Shown in pieces: positions 25,578 to 39,200 of a stretch of DNA of 64,000 nucleotides. The DNA is taken from the NCBI GenBank assembly GCA_037783545.1, contig JBBELK010001472.1:81362-145361 (forward strand), in the 5' to 3' direction. A program made the position numbers and the translations under genes. The stretch comes from Henricia sp. BOLD:AAB3569 (lineage: Eukaryota > Echinodermata > Asteroidea > Spinulosida > Echinasteridae). The notes below the pieces were generated by a model that had not been told where the DNA came from, did no database searches, and saw only the letters and a program-made list of their open reading frames with translations. Each line of letters opens with the position of its first letter. The first letter of the stretch is position 1.

Positions 25578-28500
25578 AATATAGAGAGTTTAGGGCATGC
25601 AAAATTTGAAGTTCGTCGGAACATTTTTCGACCTCCAAATTTTCCGACGTTTGGACCACACTTTGACCAAATTGCCGAGCCAAACTGCGGTGCGTTAACG
25701 ACAGTCCGAATGACTGAGCATGCGCACAACTCAGGAGTACCCCAAAGAGGTGTGTACAGACAGCCACGGTTTGCGTGAGAGCAGTCAGGAAGCCTCAACC
25801 CAGTTTTTTCTAAACTTTGAAATTTCTCTGCCATTTCCCGGCGAAAGTCTGTCAATTTGTTATGACAAGTGCGCAATATAGAGAGTTTAGGGCATGCAAA
25901 ATTTGAAGTTCGTCGGAACATTTTTCGACCTCCAAATTTGCCGACGTTTGGACCACACTTTGACCAAATTGCCGAGCCAAACTGCGGTGCGTTAACGACA
26001 GTCCGAATGACTGAGCATGCGCACAACTCAGGAGTACCCCAAAGAGGTGTGTACAGACAGCCACGGTTTGCGTGAGAGCAGTCAGGAAGCCTCAACCCAG
26101 TGTTTTCTAAACTTTGAAATTTCTCTGCCATTTCCCGGCGAAAGTCTGTCAATTTTTTATGACCAGTGCGCAATATAGAGAGTTTAGGGCATGCAAAATT
26201 TGAAGTTCGTCGGAACATTTTTCGACCTCCAAATTTGCCGACGTTTGGACCACACTTTGACCATATTGCCGAGCCAAACTGCGGTGCGTTAACGACAGTC
26301 CGAATGACTGAGCATGCGCACAACTCAGGAGTACCCCAAAGAGGTGTGTACAGACAGCCACGGTTTGCGTGAGAGCAGTCAGGAAGCCTCAACCCAGTTT
26401 TTTCTAAACTTTGAAATTTCTCTGCCATTTCCCGGCGAAAGTCTGTCAATTTGTTATGACAAGTGCGCAATATAGAGAGTTTAGGGCATGCAAAATTTGA
26501 AGTTCGTCGGAACATTTTTCGACCTCCAAATTTGCCGACGTTTGGACCACACTTTGACCAAATTGCCGAGCCAAACTGCGGTGCGTTAACGACAGTCCGA
26601 ATGACTGAGCATGCGCACAACTCAGGAGTACCCCAAAGAGGTGTGTACAGACAGCCACGGTTTGCGTGAGAGCAGTCAGGAAGCCTCAACCCAGTTTTTT
26701 CTAAACTTTGAAATTTCTCTGCCATTTCCGGGCGAAAGTCTGTCAATTTTTTATGACAAGTGCGCAATATAGAGAGTTTAGGGCATGCAAAATTTGAAGT
26801 TCGTCGGAACATTTTTCGACCTCCAAATTTGCCGACGTTTGGACCACACTTTGACCAAATTGCCGAGCCAAACTGCGGTGCGTTAACGACAGTCCGAATG
26901 ACTGAGCATGCGCACAACTCAGGAGTACCCCAAAGAGGTGTGTACAGACAGCCACGGTTTGCGTGAGAGCAGTCAGGAAGCCTAAACCCAGTTTTTTTCT
27001 AAACTTTGAAATTTCTCTGCCATTTCCCGGCGAAAGTCTGTCAATTTGTTATGACAAGTGCGCAATATAGAGAGTTTAGGGCATGCAAAATTTGAAGTTC
27101 GTCGGAACATTTTTCGACCTCCAAATTTGCCGACGTTTGGACCACACTTTGACCAAATTGCCGAGCCAAACTGCGGTGCGTTAACGACAGTCCGAATGAC
27201 TGAGCATGCGCACAACTCAGGAGTACCCCAAAGAGGTGTGTACAGACAGCCACGGTTTGCGTGAGAGCAGTCAGGAAGCCTCAACCCAGTTTTTTCTAAA
27301 CTTTGAAATTTCTCTGCCATTTCCGGGCGAAAGTCTGTCAATTTTTTATGACAAGTGCGCAATATAGAGAGTTTAGGGCATGCAAAATTTGAAGTTCGTC
27401 GGAACATTTTTCGACCTCCAAATTTGCCGACGTTTGGACCACACTTTGACCAAATTGCCGAGCCAAACTGCGGTGCGTTAACGACAGTCCGAATGACTGA
27501 GCATGCGCACAACTCAGGAGTACCCCAAAGAGGTGTGTACAGACAGCCACGGTTTGCGTGAGAGCAGTCAGGAAGCCTAAACCCAGTTTTTTTTCTAAAC
27601 TTTGAAATTTCTCTGCCATTTCCCGGCGAAAGTCTGTCAATTTGTTATGACAAGTGCGCAATATAGAGAGTTTAGGGCATGCAAAATTTGAAGTTCGTCG
27701 GAACATTTTTCGACCTCCAAATTTGCCGAATTTTGGACCACACTTTGACCAAATTGCCGAGCCAAACTGCGGTGCGTTAACAACAGTCCGAATGACTGAG
27801 CATGCGCACAACTCAGGAGTACCCCAAAGAGGTGTGTACAGACAGCCACGGTTTGCGTGAGAGCAGTCAGGAAGCCTCAACCCAGTTTTTTCTAAACTTT
27901 GAAATTTCTCTGCCATTTCCCGGCGAAAGTCTGTCAATTTGTTATGACAAGTGCGCAATATAGAGAGTTTAGGGCATGCAAAATTTGAAGTTCGTCGGAA
28001 CATTTTTCGACCTCCAAATTTGCCGACGTTTGGACACACTTTGACCAAATTGCCGAGCCAAACTGCGGTGCGTTAACGACAGTCCGAATGACTGAGCATG
28101 CGCACAACTCAGGAGTACCCCAAAGAGGTGTGTACAGACAGCCACGGTATGCGTGAGAGCAGTCAGGAAGCCTCAACCCAGTTTTTTCTAAACTTTGAAA
28201 TTTCTCTGCCATTTCCCGGCGAAAGTCTGTCAATTTTTTATGACAAGTGCGCAATATAGAGAGTTTAGGGCATGCAAAATTTGAAGTTCGTCGGAACATT
28301 TTTCGACCTCCAAATTTGCCGACGTTTGGACCACACTTTGACCAAATTGCCGAGCCAAACTGCGGTGCGTTAACGACAGTCCGAATGACTGAGCATGCGC
28401 ACAACTCAGGAGTACCCCAAAGAGGTGTGTACAGACAGCCACGGTTTGCGTGAGAGCAGTCAGGAAGCCTCAACCCAGTTTTTTCTAAACTTTGAAATTT

Positions 28501-28846
28501 CTCTGCCATTTCCCGGCGAAAGTCTGTCAATTTTTTATGACAAGTGCGCAATATAGAGAGTTTAGGGCATGCAAAATTTGAAGTTCGTCGGAACATTTTT
28601 CGTCCTCCAAATTTGCCGACGTTTGGACCACACTTTGACCAAATTGCCGAGCCAAACTGCTGTGCGTTAACGACAGTCCGAATGACTGAGCATGCGCACA
28701 ACTCAGGAGTACCCCAAAGAGGTGTGTACAGACAGCCACGGTTTGCGTGAGAGCAGTCAGGAAGCCTCAACCCAGTTTTTTATAAACTTTGAAATTTCTC
28801 TGCCATTTCCCGGCGAAAGTCTGTCAATTTTTTATGACAAGTGCGC
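25578..28846. repeat. HOR unit H1, 11 monomers (3,269 bp)
   Basis: Bounded on both sides by the punctuation pair that defines zone B units: a monomer with 'ctgctgtgcg' and 'ttcgtcctcc' ending in 'ataaac', followed by a monomer with 'aaattttccgacg'. Inside are 'tttgttatg' monomers, one 'ccatattg' monomer, two 'ttccgggcg' junctions each followed by 'cctaaaccc' with 7 or 8 T, and one 'gttaacaac'+'cgaattttgg' monomer at 27,660. A single C is missing at about 28,035 ('ggacacac'). Confidence 0.85.
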
Positions 28847-31800
28847 AATATAGAGAGTTTAGGGCATGCAAAATTTGAAGTTCGTCGGAACATTTTTCGA
28901 CCTCCAAATTTTCCGACGTTTGGACCACACTTTGACCAAATTGCCGAGCCAAACTGCGGTGCGTTAACGACAGTCCGAATGACTGAGCATGCGCACAACT
29001 CAGGAGTACCCCAAAGAGGTGTGTACAGACAGCCACGGTTTGCGTGAGAGCAGTCAGGAAGCCTCAACCCAGTTTTTTCTAAACTTTGAAATTTCTCTGC
29101 CATTTCCCGGCGAAAGTCTGTCAATTTTTTATGACAAGTGCGCAATATAGAGAGTTTAGGGCATGCAAAATTTGAAGTTCGTCGGAACATTTTTCGACCT
29201 CCAAATTTGCCGACGTTTGGACCACACTTTGACCAAATTGCCGAGCCAAACTGCGGTGCGTTAACGACAGTCCGAATGACTGAGCATGCGCACAACTCAG
29301 GAGTACCCCAAAGAGGTGTGTACAGACAGCCACGGTTTGCGTGAGAGCAGTCAGGAAGCCTCAACCCAGTTTTTTCTAAACTTTGAAATTTCTCTGCCAT
29401 TTCCCGGCGAAAGTCTGTCAATTTTTTATGACAAGTGCGCAATATAGAGTTTAGGGCATGCAAAATTTGAAGTTCGTCGGAACATTTTTCGACCTCCAAA
29501 TTTTCCGACGTTTGGACCACACTTTGACCAAATTGCCGAGCCAAACTGCGGTGCGTTAACGACAGTCTGAATGACTGAGCATGCGCACAACTCAGGAGTA
29601 CCCCAAAGAGGTGTGTACAGACAGCCACGGTTTGCGTGAGAGCAGTCAGGAAGCCTCAACCCAGTTTTTTCTAAACTTTGAAATTTCTCTGCCATTTCCC
29701 GGCGAAAGTCTGTCAATTTGTTATGACAAGTGCGCAATATAGAGAGTTTAGGGCATGCAAAATTTGAAGTTCGTCGGAACATTTTTCGACCTCCAAATTT
29801 GCCGACGTTTGGACCACACTTTGACCAAATTGCCGAGCCAAACTGCGGTGCGTTAACGACAGTCCGAATGACTGAGCATGCGCACAACTCAGGAGTACCC
29901 CAAAGAGGTGTGTACAGACAGCCACGGTTTGCGTGAGAGCAGTCAGGAAGCCTCAACCCAGTTTTTTCTAAACTTTGAAATTTCTCTGCCATTTCCGGGC
30001 GAAAGTCTGTCAATTTTTTTATGACAAGTGCGCAATATAGAGAGTTTAGGGCATGCAAAATTTGAAGTTCGTCGGAACATTTTTCGACCTCCAAATTTGC
30101 CGACGTTTGGACCACACTTTGACCAAATTGCCGAGCCAAACTGCGGTGCGTTAACGACAGTCCGAATGACTGAGCATGCGCACAACTCAGGAGTACCCCA
30201 AAGAGGTGTGTACAGACAGCCACGGTTTGCGTGAGAGCAGTCAGGAAGCCTCAACCCAGTTTTTTCTAAACTTTGAAATTTCTCTGCCATTTCCGGGCGA
30301 AAGTCTGTCAATTTTTTATGACAAGTGCGCAATATAGAGAGTTTAGGGCATGCAAAATTTGAAGTTCGTCGGAACATTTTTCGACCTCCAAATTTGCCGA
30401 CGTTTGGACCACACTTTGACCAAATTGCCGAGCCAAACTGCGGTGCGTTAACGACAGTCCGAATGACTGAGCATGCGCACAACTCAGGAGTACCCCAAAG
30501 AGGTGTGTACAGACAGCCACGGTTTGCGTGAGAGCAGTCAGGAAGCCTAAACCCAGTTTTTTTCTAAACTTTGAAATTTCTCTGCCATTTCCCGGCGAAA
30601 GTCTGTCAATTTGTTATGACAAGTGCGCAATATAGAGAGTTTAGGGCATGCAAAATTTGAAGTTCGTCGGAACATTTTTCGACCTCCAAATTTGCCGACG
30701 TTTGGACCACACTTTGACCAAATTGCCGAGCCAAACTGCGGTGCGTTAACGACAGTCCGAATGACTGAGCATGCGCACAACTCAGGAGTACCCCAAAGAG
30801 GTGTGTACAGACAGCCACGGTTTGCGTGAGAGCAGTCAGGAAGCCTCAACCCAGTTTTTTCTAAACTTTGAAATTTCTCTGCCATTTCCGGGCGAAAGTC
30901 TGTCAATTTTTTATGACAAGTGCGCAATATAGAGAGTTTAGGGCATGCAAAATTTGAAGTTCGTCGGAACATTTTTCGACCTCCAAATTTGCCGACGTTT
31001 GGACCACACTTTGACCAAATTGCCGAGCCAAACTGCGGTGCGTTAACGACAGTCCGAATGACTGAGCATGCGCACAACTCAGGAGTACCCCAAAGAGGTG
31101 TGTACAGACAGCCACGGTTTGCGTGAGAGCAGTCAGGAAGCCTAAACCCAGTTTTTTTCTAAACTTTGAAATTTCTCTGCCATTTCCCGGCGAAAGTCTG
31201 TCAATTTGTTATGACAAGTGCGCAATATAGAGAGTTTAGGGCATGCAAAATTTGAAGTTCGTCGGAACATTTTTCGACCTCCAAATTTGCCGAATTTTGG
31301 ACCACACTTTGACCAAATTGCCGAGCCAAACTGCGGTGCGTTAACAACAGTCCGAATGACTGAGCATGCGCACAACTCAGGAGTACCCCAAAGAGGTGTG
31401 TACAGACAGCCACGGTTTGCGTGAGAGCAGTCAGGAAGCCTCAACCCAGTTTTTTCTAAACTTTGAAATTTCTCTGCCATTTCCCGGCGAAAGTCTGTCA
31501 ATTTGTTATGACAAGTGCGCAATATAGAGAGTTTAGGGCATGCAAAATTTGAAGTTCGTCGGAACATTTTTCGACCTCCAAATTTGCCGACGTTTGGACC
31601 ACACTTTGACCAAATTGCCGAGCCAAACTGCGGTGCGTTAACGACAGTCCGAATGACTGAGCATGCGCACAACTCAGGAGTACCCCAAAGAGGTGTGTAC
31701 AGACAGCCACGGTTTGCGTGAGAGCAGTCAGGAAGCCTCAACCCAGTTTTTTCTAAACTTTGAAATTTCTCTGCCATTTCCCGGCGAAAGTCTGTCAATT

Positions 31801-32411
31801 TTTTATGACAAGTGCGCAATATAGAGAGTTTAGGGCATGCAAAATTTGAAGTTCGTCGGAACATTTTTCGACCTCCAAATTTGCCGACGTTTGGACCACA
31901 CTTTGACCAAATTGCCGAGCCAAACTGCGGTGCGTTAACGACAGTCCGAATGACTGAGCATGCGCACAACTCAGGAGTACCCCAAAGAGGTGTGTACAGA
32001 CAGCCACGGTTTGCGTGAGAGCAGTCAGGAAGCCTCAACCCAGTTTTTTCTAAACTTTGAAATTTCTCTGCCATTTCCCGGCGAAAGTCTGTCAATTTTT
32101 TATGACAAGTGCGCAATATAGAGAGTTTAGGGCATGCAAAATTTGAAGTTCGTCGGAACATTTTTCGTCCTCCAAATTTGCCGACGTTTGGACCACACTT
32201 TGACCAAATTGCCGAGCCAAACTGCTGTGCGTTAACGACAGTCCGAATGACTGAGCATGCGCACAACTCAGGAGTACCCCAAAGAGGTGTGTACAGACAG
32301 CCACGGTTTGCGTGAGAGCAGTCAGGAAGCCTCAACCCAGTTTTTTATAAACTTTGAAATTTCTCTGCCATTTCCCGGCGAAAGTCTGTCAATTTTTTAT
32401 GACAAGTGCGC
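28847..32411. repeat. HOR unit H2, 12 monomers (3,565 bp)
   Basis: Starts with the 'aaattttccgacg' monomer and ends with the 'ctgctgtgcg'/'ttcgtcctcc' monomer at 32,115. It repeats the H1 order of 'ttccgggcg' and 'cctaaaccc' junctions and the 'gttaacaac'+'cgaattttgg' monomer (31,224). One monomer near 29,440 has lost four bases ('aatatagagtttag') and carries 'cagtctgaa'. Confidence 0.87.
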
Positions 32412-35400
32412 AATATAGAGAGTTTAGGGCATGCAAAATTTGAAGTTCGTCGGAACATTTTTCGACCTCCAAATTTTCCGACGTTTGGACCACACTTTGA
32501 CCAAATTGCCGAGCCAAACTGCGGTGCGTTAACGACAGTCCGAATGACTGAGCATGCGCACAACTCAGGAGTACCCCAAAGAGGTGTGTACAGACAGCCA
32601 CGGTTTGCGTGAGAGCAGTCAGGAAGCCTCAACCCAGTTTTTTCTAAACTTTGAAATTTCTCTGCCATTTCCCGGCGAAAGTCTGTCAATTTGTTATGAC
32701 AAGTGCGCAATATAGAGAGTTTAGGGCATGCAAAATTTGAAGTTCGTCGGAACATTTTTCGACCTCCAAATTTGCCGACGTTTGGACCACACTTTGACCA
32801 AATTGCCGAGCCAAACTGCGGTGCGTTAACGACAGTCCGAATGACTGAGCATGCGCACAACTCAGGAGTACCCCAAAGAGGTGTGTACAGACAGCCACGG
32901 TTTGCGTGAGAGCAGTCAGGAAGCCTCAACCCAGTTTTTTCTAAACTTTGAAATTTCTCTGCCATTTCCGGGCGAAAGTCTGTCAATTTTTTATGACAAG
33001 TGCGCAATATAGAGAGTTTAGGGCATGCAAAATTTGAAGTTCGTCGGAACATTTTTCGACCTCCAAATTTTCCGACGTTTGGACCACACTTTGACCAAAT
33101 TGCCGAGCCAAACTGCGGTGCGTTAACGACAGTCCGAATGACTGAGCATGCGCACAACTCAGGAGTACCCCAAAGAGGTGTGTACAGACAGCCACGGTTT
33201 GCGTGAGAGCAGTCAGGAAGCCTCAACCCAGTTTTTTCTAAACTTTGAAATTTCTCTGCCATTTCCGGGCGAAAGTCTGTCAATTTTTTATGACAAGTGC
33301 GCAATATAGAGAGTTTAGGGCATGCAAAATTTGAAGTTCGTCGGAACATTTTTCGACCTCCAAATTTGCCGACGTTTGGACCACACTTTGACCAAATTGC
33401 CGAGCCAAACTGCGGTGCGTTAACGACAGTCCGAATGACTGAGCATGCGCACAACTCAGGAGTACCCCAAAGAGGTGTGTACAGACAGCCACGGTTTGCG
33501 TGAGAGCAGTCAGGAAGCCTAAACCCAGTTTTTTTCTAAACTTTGAAATTTCTCTGCCATTTCCCGGCGAAAGTCTGTCAATTTGTTATGACAAGTGCGC
33601 AATATAGAGAGTTTAGGGCATGCAAAATTTGAAGTTCGTCGGAACATTTTTCGACCTCCAAATTTGCCGACGTTTGGACCACACTTTGACCAAATTGCCG
33701 AGCCAAACTGCGGTGCGTTAACGACAGTCCGAATGACTGAGCATGCGCACAACTCAGGAGTACCCCAAAGAGGTGTGTACAGACAGCCACGGTTTGCGTG
33801 AGAGCAGTCAGGAAGCCTCAACCCAGTTTTTTCTAAACTTTGAAATTTCTCTGCCATTTCCCGGCGAAAGTCTGTCAATTTGTTATGACAAGTGCGCAAT
33901 ATAGAGAGTTTAGGGCATGCAAAATTTGAAGTTCGTCGGAACATTTTTCGACCTCCAAATTTGCCGACGTTTGGACCACACTTTGACCAAATTGCCGAGC
34001 CAAACTGCGGTGCGTTAACGACAGTCCGAATGACTGAGCATGCGCACAACTCAGGAGTACCCCAAAGAGGTGTGTACAGACAGCCACGGTTTGCGTGAGA
34101 GCAGTCAGGAAGCCTCAACCCAGTTTTTTCTAAACTTTGAAATTTCTCTGCCATTTCCCTGCGAAAGTCTGTCAATTTTTTATGACAAGTGCGCAATATA
34201 GAGAGTTTAGGGCATGCAAAATTTGAAGTTCGTCGGAACATTTTTCGACCTCCAAATTTGCCGACGTTTGGACCACACTTTGACCAAATTGCCGAGCCAA
34301 ACTGCGGTGCGTTAACGACAGTCCGAATGACTGAGCATGCGCACAACTCAGGAGTACCCCAAAGAGGTGTGTACAGACAGCCACGGTTTGCGTGAGAGCA
34401 GTCAGGAAGCCTCAACCCAGTTTTTTCTAAACTTTGAAATTTCTCTGCCATTTCCCGGCGAAAGTCTGTCAATTTTTTATGACAAGTGCGCAATATAGAG
34501 AGTTTAGGGCATGCAAAATTTGAAGTTCGTCGGAACATTTTTCGACCTCCAAATTTGCCGAATTTTGGACCACACTTTGACCAAATTGCCGAGCCAAACT
34601 GCGGTGCGTTAACAACAGTCCGAATGACTGAGCATGCGCACAACTCAGGAGTACCCCAAAGAGGTGTGTACAGACAGCCACGGTTTGCGTGAGAGCAGTC
34701 AGGAAGCCTCAACCCAGTTTTTTCTAAACTTTGAAATTTCTCTGCCATTTCCCGGCGAAAGTCTGTCAATTTGTTATGACAAGTGCGCAATATAGAGAGT
34801 TTAGGGCATGCAAAATTTGAAGTTCGTCGGAACATTTTTCGACCTCCAAATTTGCCGACGTTTGGACCACACTTTGACCAAATTGCCGAGCCAAACTGCG
34901 GTGCGTTAACGACAGTCCGAATGACTGAGCATGCGCACAACTCAGGAGTACCCCAAAGAGGTGTGTACAGACAGCCACGGTTTGCGTGAGAGCAGTCAGG
35001 AAGCCTCAACCCAGTTTTTTCTAAACTTTGAAATTTCTCTGCCATTTCCCGGCGAAAGTCTGTCAATTTTTTATGACAAGTGCGCAATATAGAGAGTTTA
35101 GGGCATGCAAAATTTGAAGTTCGTCGGAACATTTTTCAACCTCCAAATTTGCCGACGTTTGGACCACACTTTGACCAAATTGCCGAGCCAAACTGCGGTG
35201 CGTTAACGACAGTCCGAATGACTGAGCATGCGCACAACTCAGGAGTACCCCAAAGAGGTGTGTACAGACAGCCACGGTTTGGGTGAGAGCAGTCAGGAAG
35301 CCTCAACCCAGTTTTTTCTAAACTTTGAAATTTCTCTGCCATTTCCCGGCGAAAGTCTGTCAATTTTTTATGACAAGTGCGCAATATAGAGAGTTTAGGG

Positions 35401-36273
35401 CATGCAAAATTTGAAGTTCGTCGGAACATTTTTCGACCTCCAAATTTGCCGAATTTTGGACCACACTTTGACCAAATTGCCGAGCCAAACTGCGGTGCGT
35501 TAACAACAGTCCGAATGACTGAGCATGCGCACAACTCAGGAGTACCCCAAAGAGGTGTGTACAGACAGCCACGGTTTGCGTGAGAGCAGTCAGGAAGCCT
35601 CAACCCAGTTTTTTCTAAACTTTGAAATTTCTCTGCCATTTCCCGGCGAAAGTCTGTCAATTTGTTATGACAAGTGCGCAATATAGAGAGTTTAGGGCAT
35701 GCAAAATTTGAAGTTCGTCGGAACATTTTTCGACCTCCAAATTTGCCGACGTTTGGACCACACTTTGACCAAATTGCCGAGCCAAACTGCGGTGCGTTAA
35801 CGACAGTCCGAATGACTGAGCATGCGCACAACTCAGGAGTACCCCAAAGAGGTGTGTACAGACAGCCACGGTTTGCGTGAGAGCAGTCAGGAAGCCTCAA
35901 CCCAGTTTTTTCTAAACTTTGAAATTTCTCTGCCATTTCCCGGCGAAAGTCTGTCAATTTTTTATGACAAGTGCGCAATATAGAGAGTTTAGGGCATGCA
36001 AAATTTGAAGTTCGTCGGAACATTTTTCGACCTCCAAATTTGCCGACGTTTGGACCACACTTTGACCAAATTGCCGAGCCAAACTGCTGTGCGTTAACGA
36101 CAGTCCGAATGACTGAGCATGCGCACAACTCAGGAGTACCCCAAAGAGGTGTGTACAGACAGCCACGGTTTGCGTGAGAGCAGTCAGGAAGCCTCAACCC
36201 AGTTTTTTATAAACTTTGAAATTTCTCTGCCATTTCCCGGCGAAAGTCTGTCAATTTTTTATGACAAGTGCGC
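32412..36273. repeat. HOR unit H3, 13 monomers (3,862 bp)
   Basis: Monomer order by marker: 'ttttccg'; 'tttgttatg'; 'ttttccg' after 'ttccgggcg'; plain after 'ttccgggcg'; 'tttgttatg' after 'cctaaaccc'; 'tttgttatg'; plain; then module 'gttaacaac+cgaattttgg' / 'tttgttatg' / plain with 'ggtttgggtg'; then a shortened module without its third member; then the closing 'ctgctgtgcg' monomer at 35,977. That closing monomer lacks the usual companion 'ttcgtcctcc', so it is a recombinant form. Confidence 0.87.
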
Positions 36274-39200
36274 AATATAGAGAGTTTAGGGCATGCAAAA
36301 TTTGAAGTTCGTCGGAACATTTTTCGACCTCCAAATTTTCCGACGTTTGGACCACACTTTGACCAAATTGCCGAGCCAAACTGCGGTGCGTTAACGACAG
36401 TCCGAATGACTGAGCATGCGCACAACTCAGGAGTACCCCAAAGAGGTGTGTACAGACAGCCACGGTTTGCGTGAGAGCAGTCAGGAAGCCTCAACCCAGT
36501 TTTTTCTAAACTTTGAAATTTCTCTGCCATTTCCCGGCGAAAGTCTGTCAATTTGTTATGACAAGTGCGCAATATAGAGAGTTTAGGGCATGCAAAATTT
36601 GAAGTTCGTCGGAACATTTTTCGACCTCCAAATTTGCCGACGTTTGGACCACACTTTGACCAAATTGCCGAGCCAAACTGCGGTGCGTTAACGACAGTCC
36701 GAATGACTGAGCATGCGCACAACTCAGGAGTACCCCAAAGAGGTGTGTACAGACAGCCACGGTTTGCGTGAGAGCAGTCAGGAAGCCTCAACCCAGTTTT
36801 TTCTAAACTTTGAAATTTCTCTGCCATTTCCGGCGAAAGTCTGTCAATTTTTTATGACAAGTGCGCAATATAGAGAGTTTAGGGCATGCAAAATTTGAAG
36901 TTCGTCGGAACATTTTTCGACCTCCAAATTTTCCGACGTTTGGACCACACTTTGACCAAATTGCCGAGCCAAACTGCGGTGCGTTAACGACAGTCCGAAT
37001 GACTGAGCATGCGCACAACTCAGGAGTACCCCAAAGAGGTGTGTACAGACAGCCACGGTTTGCGTGAGAGCAGTCAGGAAGCCTCAACCCAGTTTTTTCT
37101 AAACTTTGAAATTTCTCTGCCATTTCCGGGCGAAAGTCTGTCAATTTTTTATGACAAGTGCGCAATATAGAGAGTTTAGGGCATGCAAAATTTGAAGTTC
37201 GTCGGAACATTTTTCGACCTCCAAATTTGCCGACGTTTGGACCACACTTTGACCAAATTGCCGAGCCAAACTGCGGTGCGTTAACGACAGTCCGAATGAC
37301 TGAGCATGCGCACAACTCAGGAGTACCCCAAAGAGGTGTGTACAGACAGCCACGGTTTGCGTGAGAGCAGTCAGGAAGCCTAAACCCAGTTTTTTTCTAA
37401 ACTTTGAAATTTCTCTGCCATTTCCCGGCGAAAGTCTGTCAATTTGTTATGACAAGTGCGCAATATAGAGAGTTTAGGGCATGCAAAATTTGAAGTTCGT
37501 CGGAACATTTTTCGACCTCCAAATTTGCCGACGTTTGGACCACACTTTGACCAAATTGCCGAGCCAAACTGCGGTGCGTTAACGACAGTCCGAATGACTG
37601 AGCATGCGCACAACTCAGGAGTACCCCAAAGAGGTGTGTACAGACAGCCACGGTTTGCGTGAGAGCAGTCAGGAAGCCTCAACCCAGTTTTTTCTAAACT
37701 TTGAAATTTCTCTGCCATTTCCCGGCGAAAGTCTGTCAATTTTTTATGACAAGTGCGCAATATAGAGAGTTTAGGGCATGCAAAATTTGAAGTTCGTCGG
37801 AACATTTTTCGACCTCCAAATTTGCCGACGTTTGGACCACACTTTGACCAAATTGCCGAGCCAAACTGCGGTGCGTTAACGACAGTCCGAATGACTGAGC
37901 ATGCGCACAACTCAGGAGTACCCCAAAGAGGTGTGTACAGACAGCCACGGTTTGCGTGAGAGCAGTCAGGAAGCCTCAACCCAGTTTTTTCTAAACTTTG
38001 AAATTTCTCTGCCATTTCCCGGCGAAAGTCTGTCAATTTTTTATGACAAGTGCGCAATATAGAGAGTTTAGGGCATGCAAAATTTGAAGTTCGTCGGAAC
38101 ATTTTTCGACCTCCAAATTTGCCGACGTTTGGACCACACTTTGACCAAATTGCCGAGCCAAACTGCGGTGCGTTAACGACAGTCCGAATGACTGAGCATG
38201 CGCACAACTCAGGAGTACCCCAAAGAGGTGTGTACAGACAGCCACGGTTTGCGTGAGAGCAGTCAGGAAGCCTCAACCCAGTTTTTCTAAACTTTGAAAT
38301 TTCTCTGCCATTTCCCGGCCGAAAGTCTGTCAATTTTTTATGACAAGTGCGCAATATAGAGAGTTTAGGGCATGCAAAATTTGAAGTTCGTCGGAACATT
38401 TTTTCGACCTCCAAATTGCCGAATTTTGGACCACACTTTGACCAAATTGCCGAGCCAAACTGCGGTGCGTTAACAACAGTCCGAATGACTGAGCATGCGC
38501 ACAACTCAGGAGTACCCCAAAGAGGTGTGTACAGACAGCCACGGTTTGCGTGAGAGCAGTCAGGAAGCCTCAACCCAGTTTTTTCTAAACTTTGAAATTT
38601 CTCTGCCATTTCCCGGCGAAAGTCTGTCAATTTGTTATGACAAGTGCGCAATATAGAGAGTTTAGGGCATGCAAAATTTGAAGTTCGTCGGAACATTTTT
38701 CGACCTCCAAATTTGCCGACGTTTGGACCACACTTTGACCAAATTGCCGAGCCAAACTGCGGTGCGTTAACGACAGTCCGAATGACTGAGCATGCGCACA
38801 ACTCAGGAGTACCCCAAAGAGGTGTGTACAGACAGCCACGGTTTGCGTGAGAGCAGTCAGGAAGCCTCAACCCAGTTTTTTCTAAACTTTGAAATTTCTC
38901 TGCCATTTCCCGGCGAAAGTCTGTCAATTTTTTATGACAAGTGCGCAATATAGAGAGTTTAGGGCATGCAAAATTTGAAGTTCGTCGGAACATTTTTCGA
39001 CCTCCAAATTTGCCGACGTTTGGACCACACTTTGACCAAATTGCCGAGCCAAACTGCGGTGCGTTAACGACAGTCCGAATGACTGAGCATGCGCACAACT
39101 CAGGAGTACCCCAAAGAGGTGTGTACAGACAGCCACGGTTTGGGTGAGAGCAGTCAGGAAGCCTCAACCCAGTTTTTTCTAAACTTTGAAATTTCTCTGC

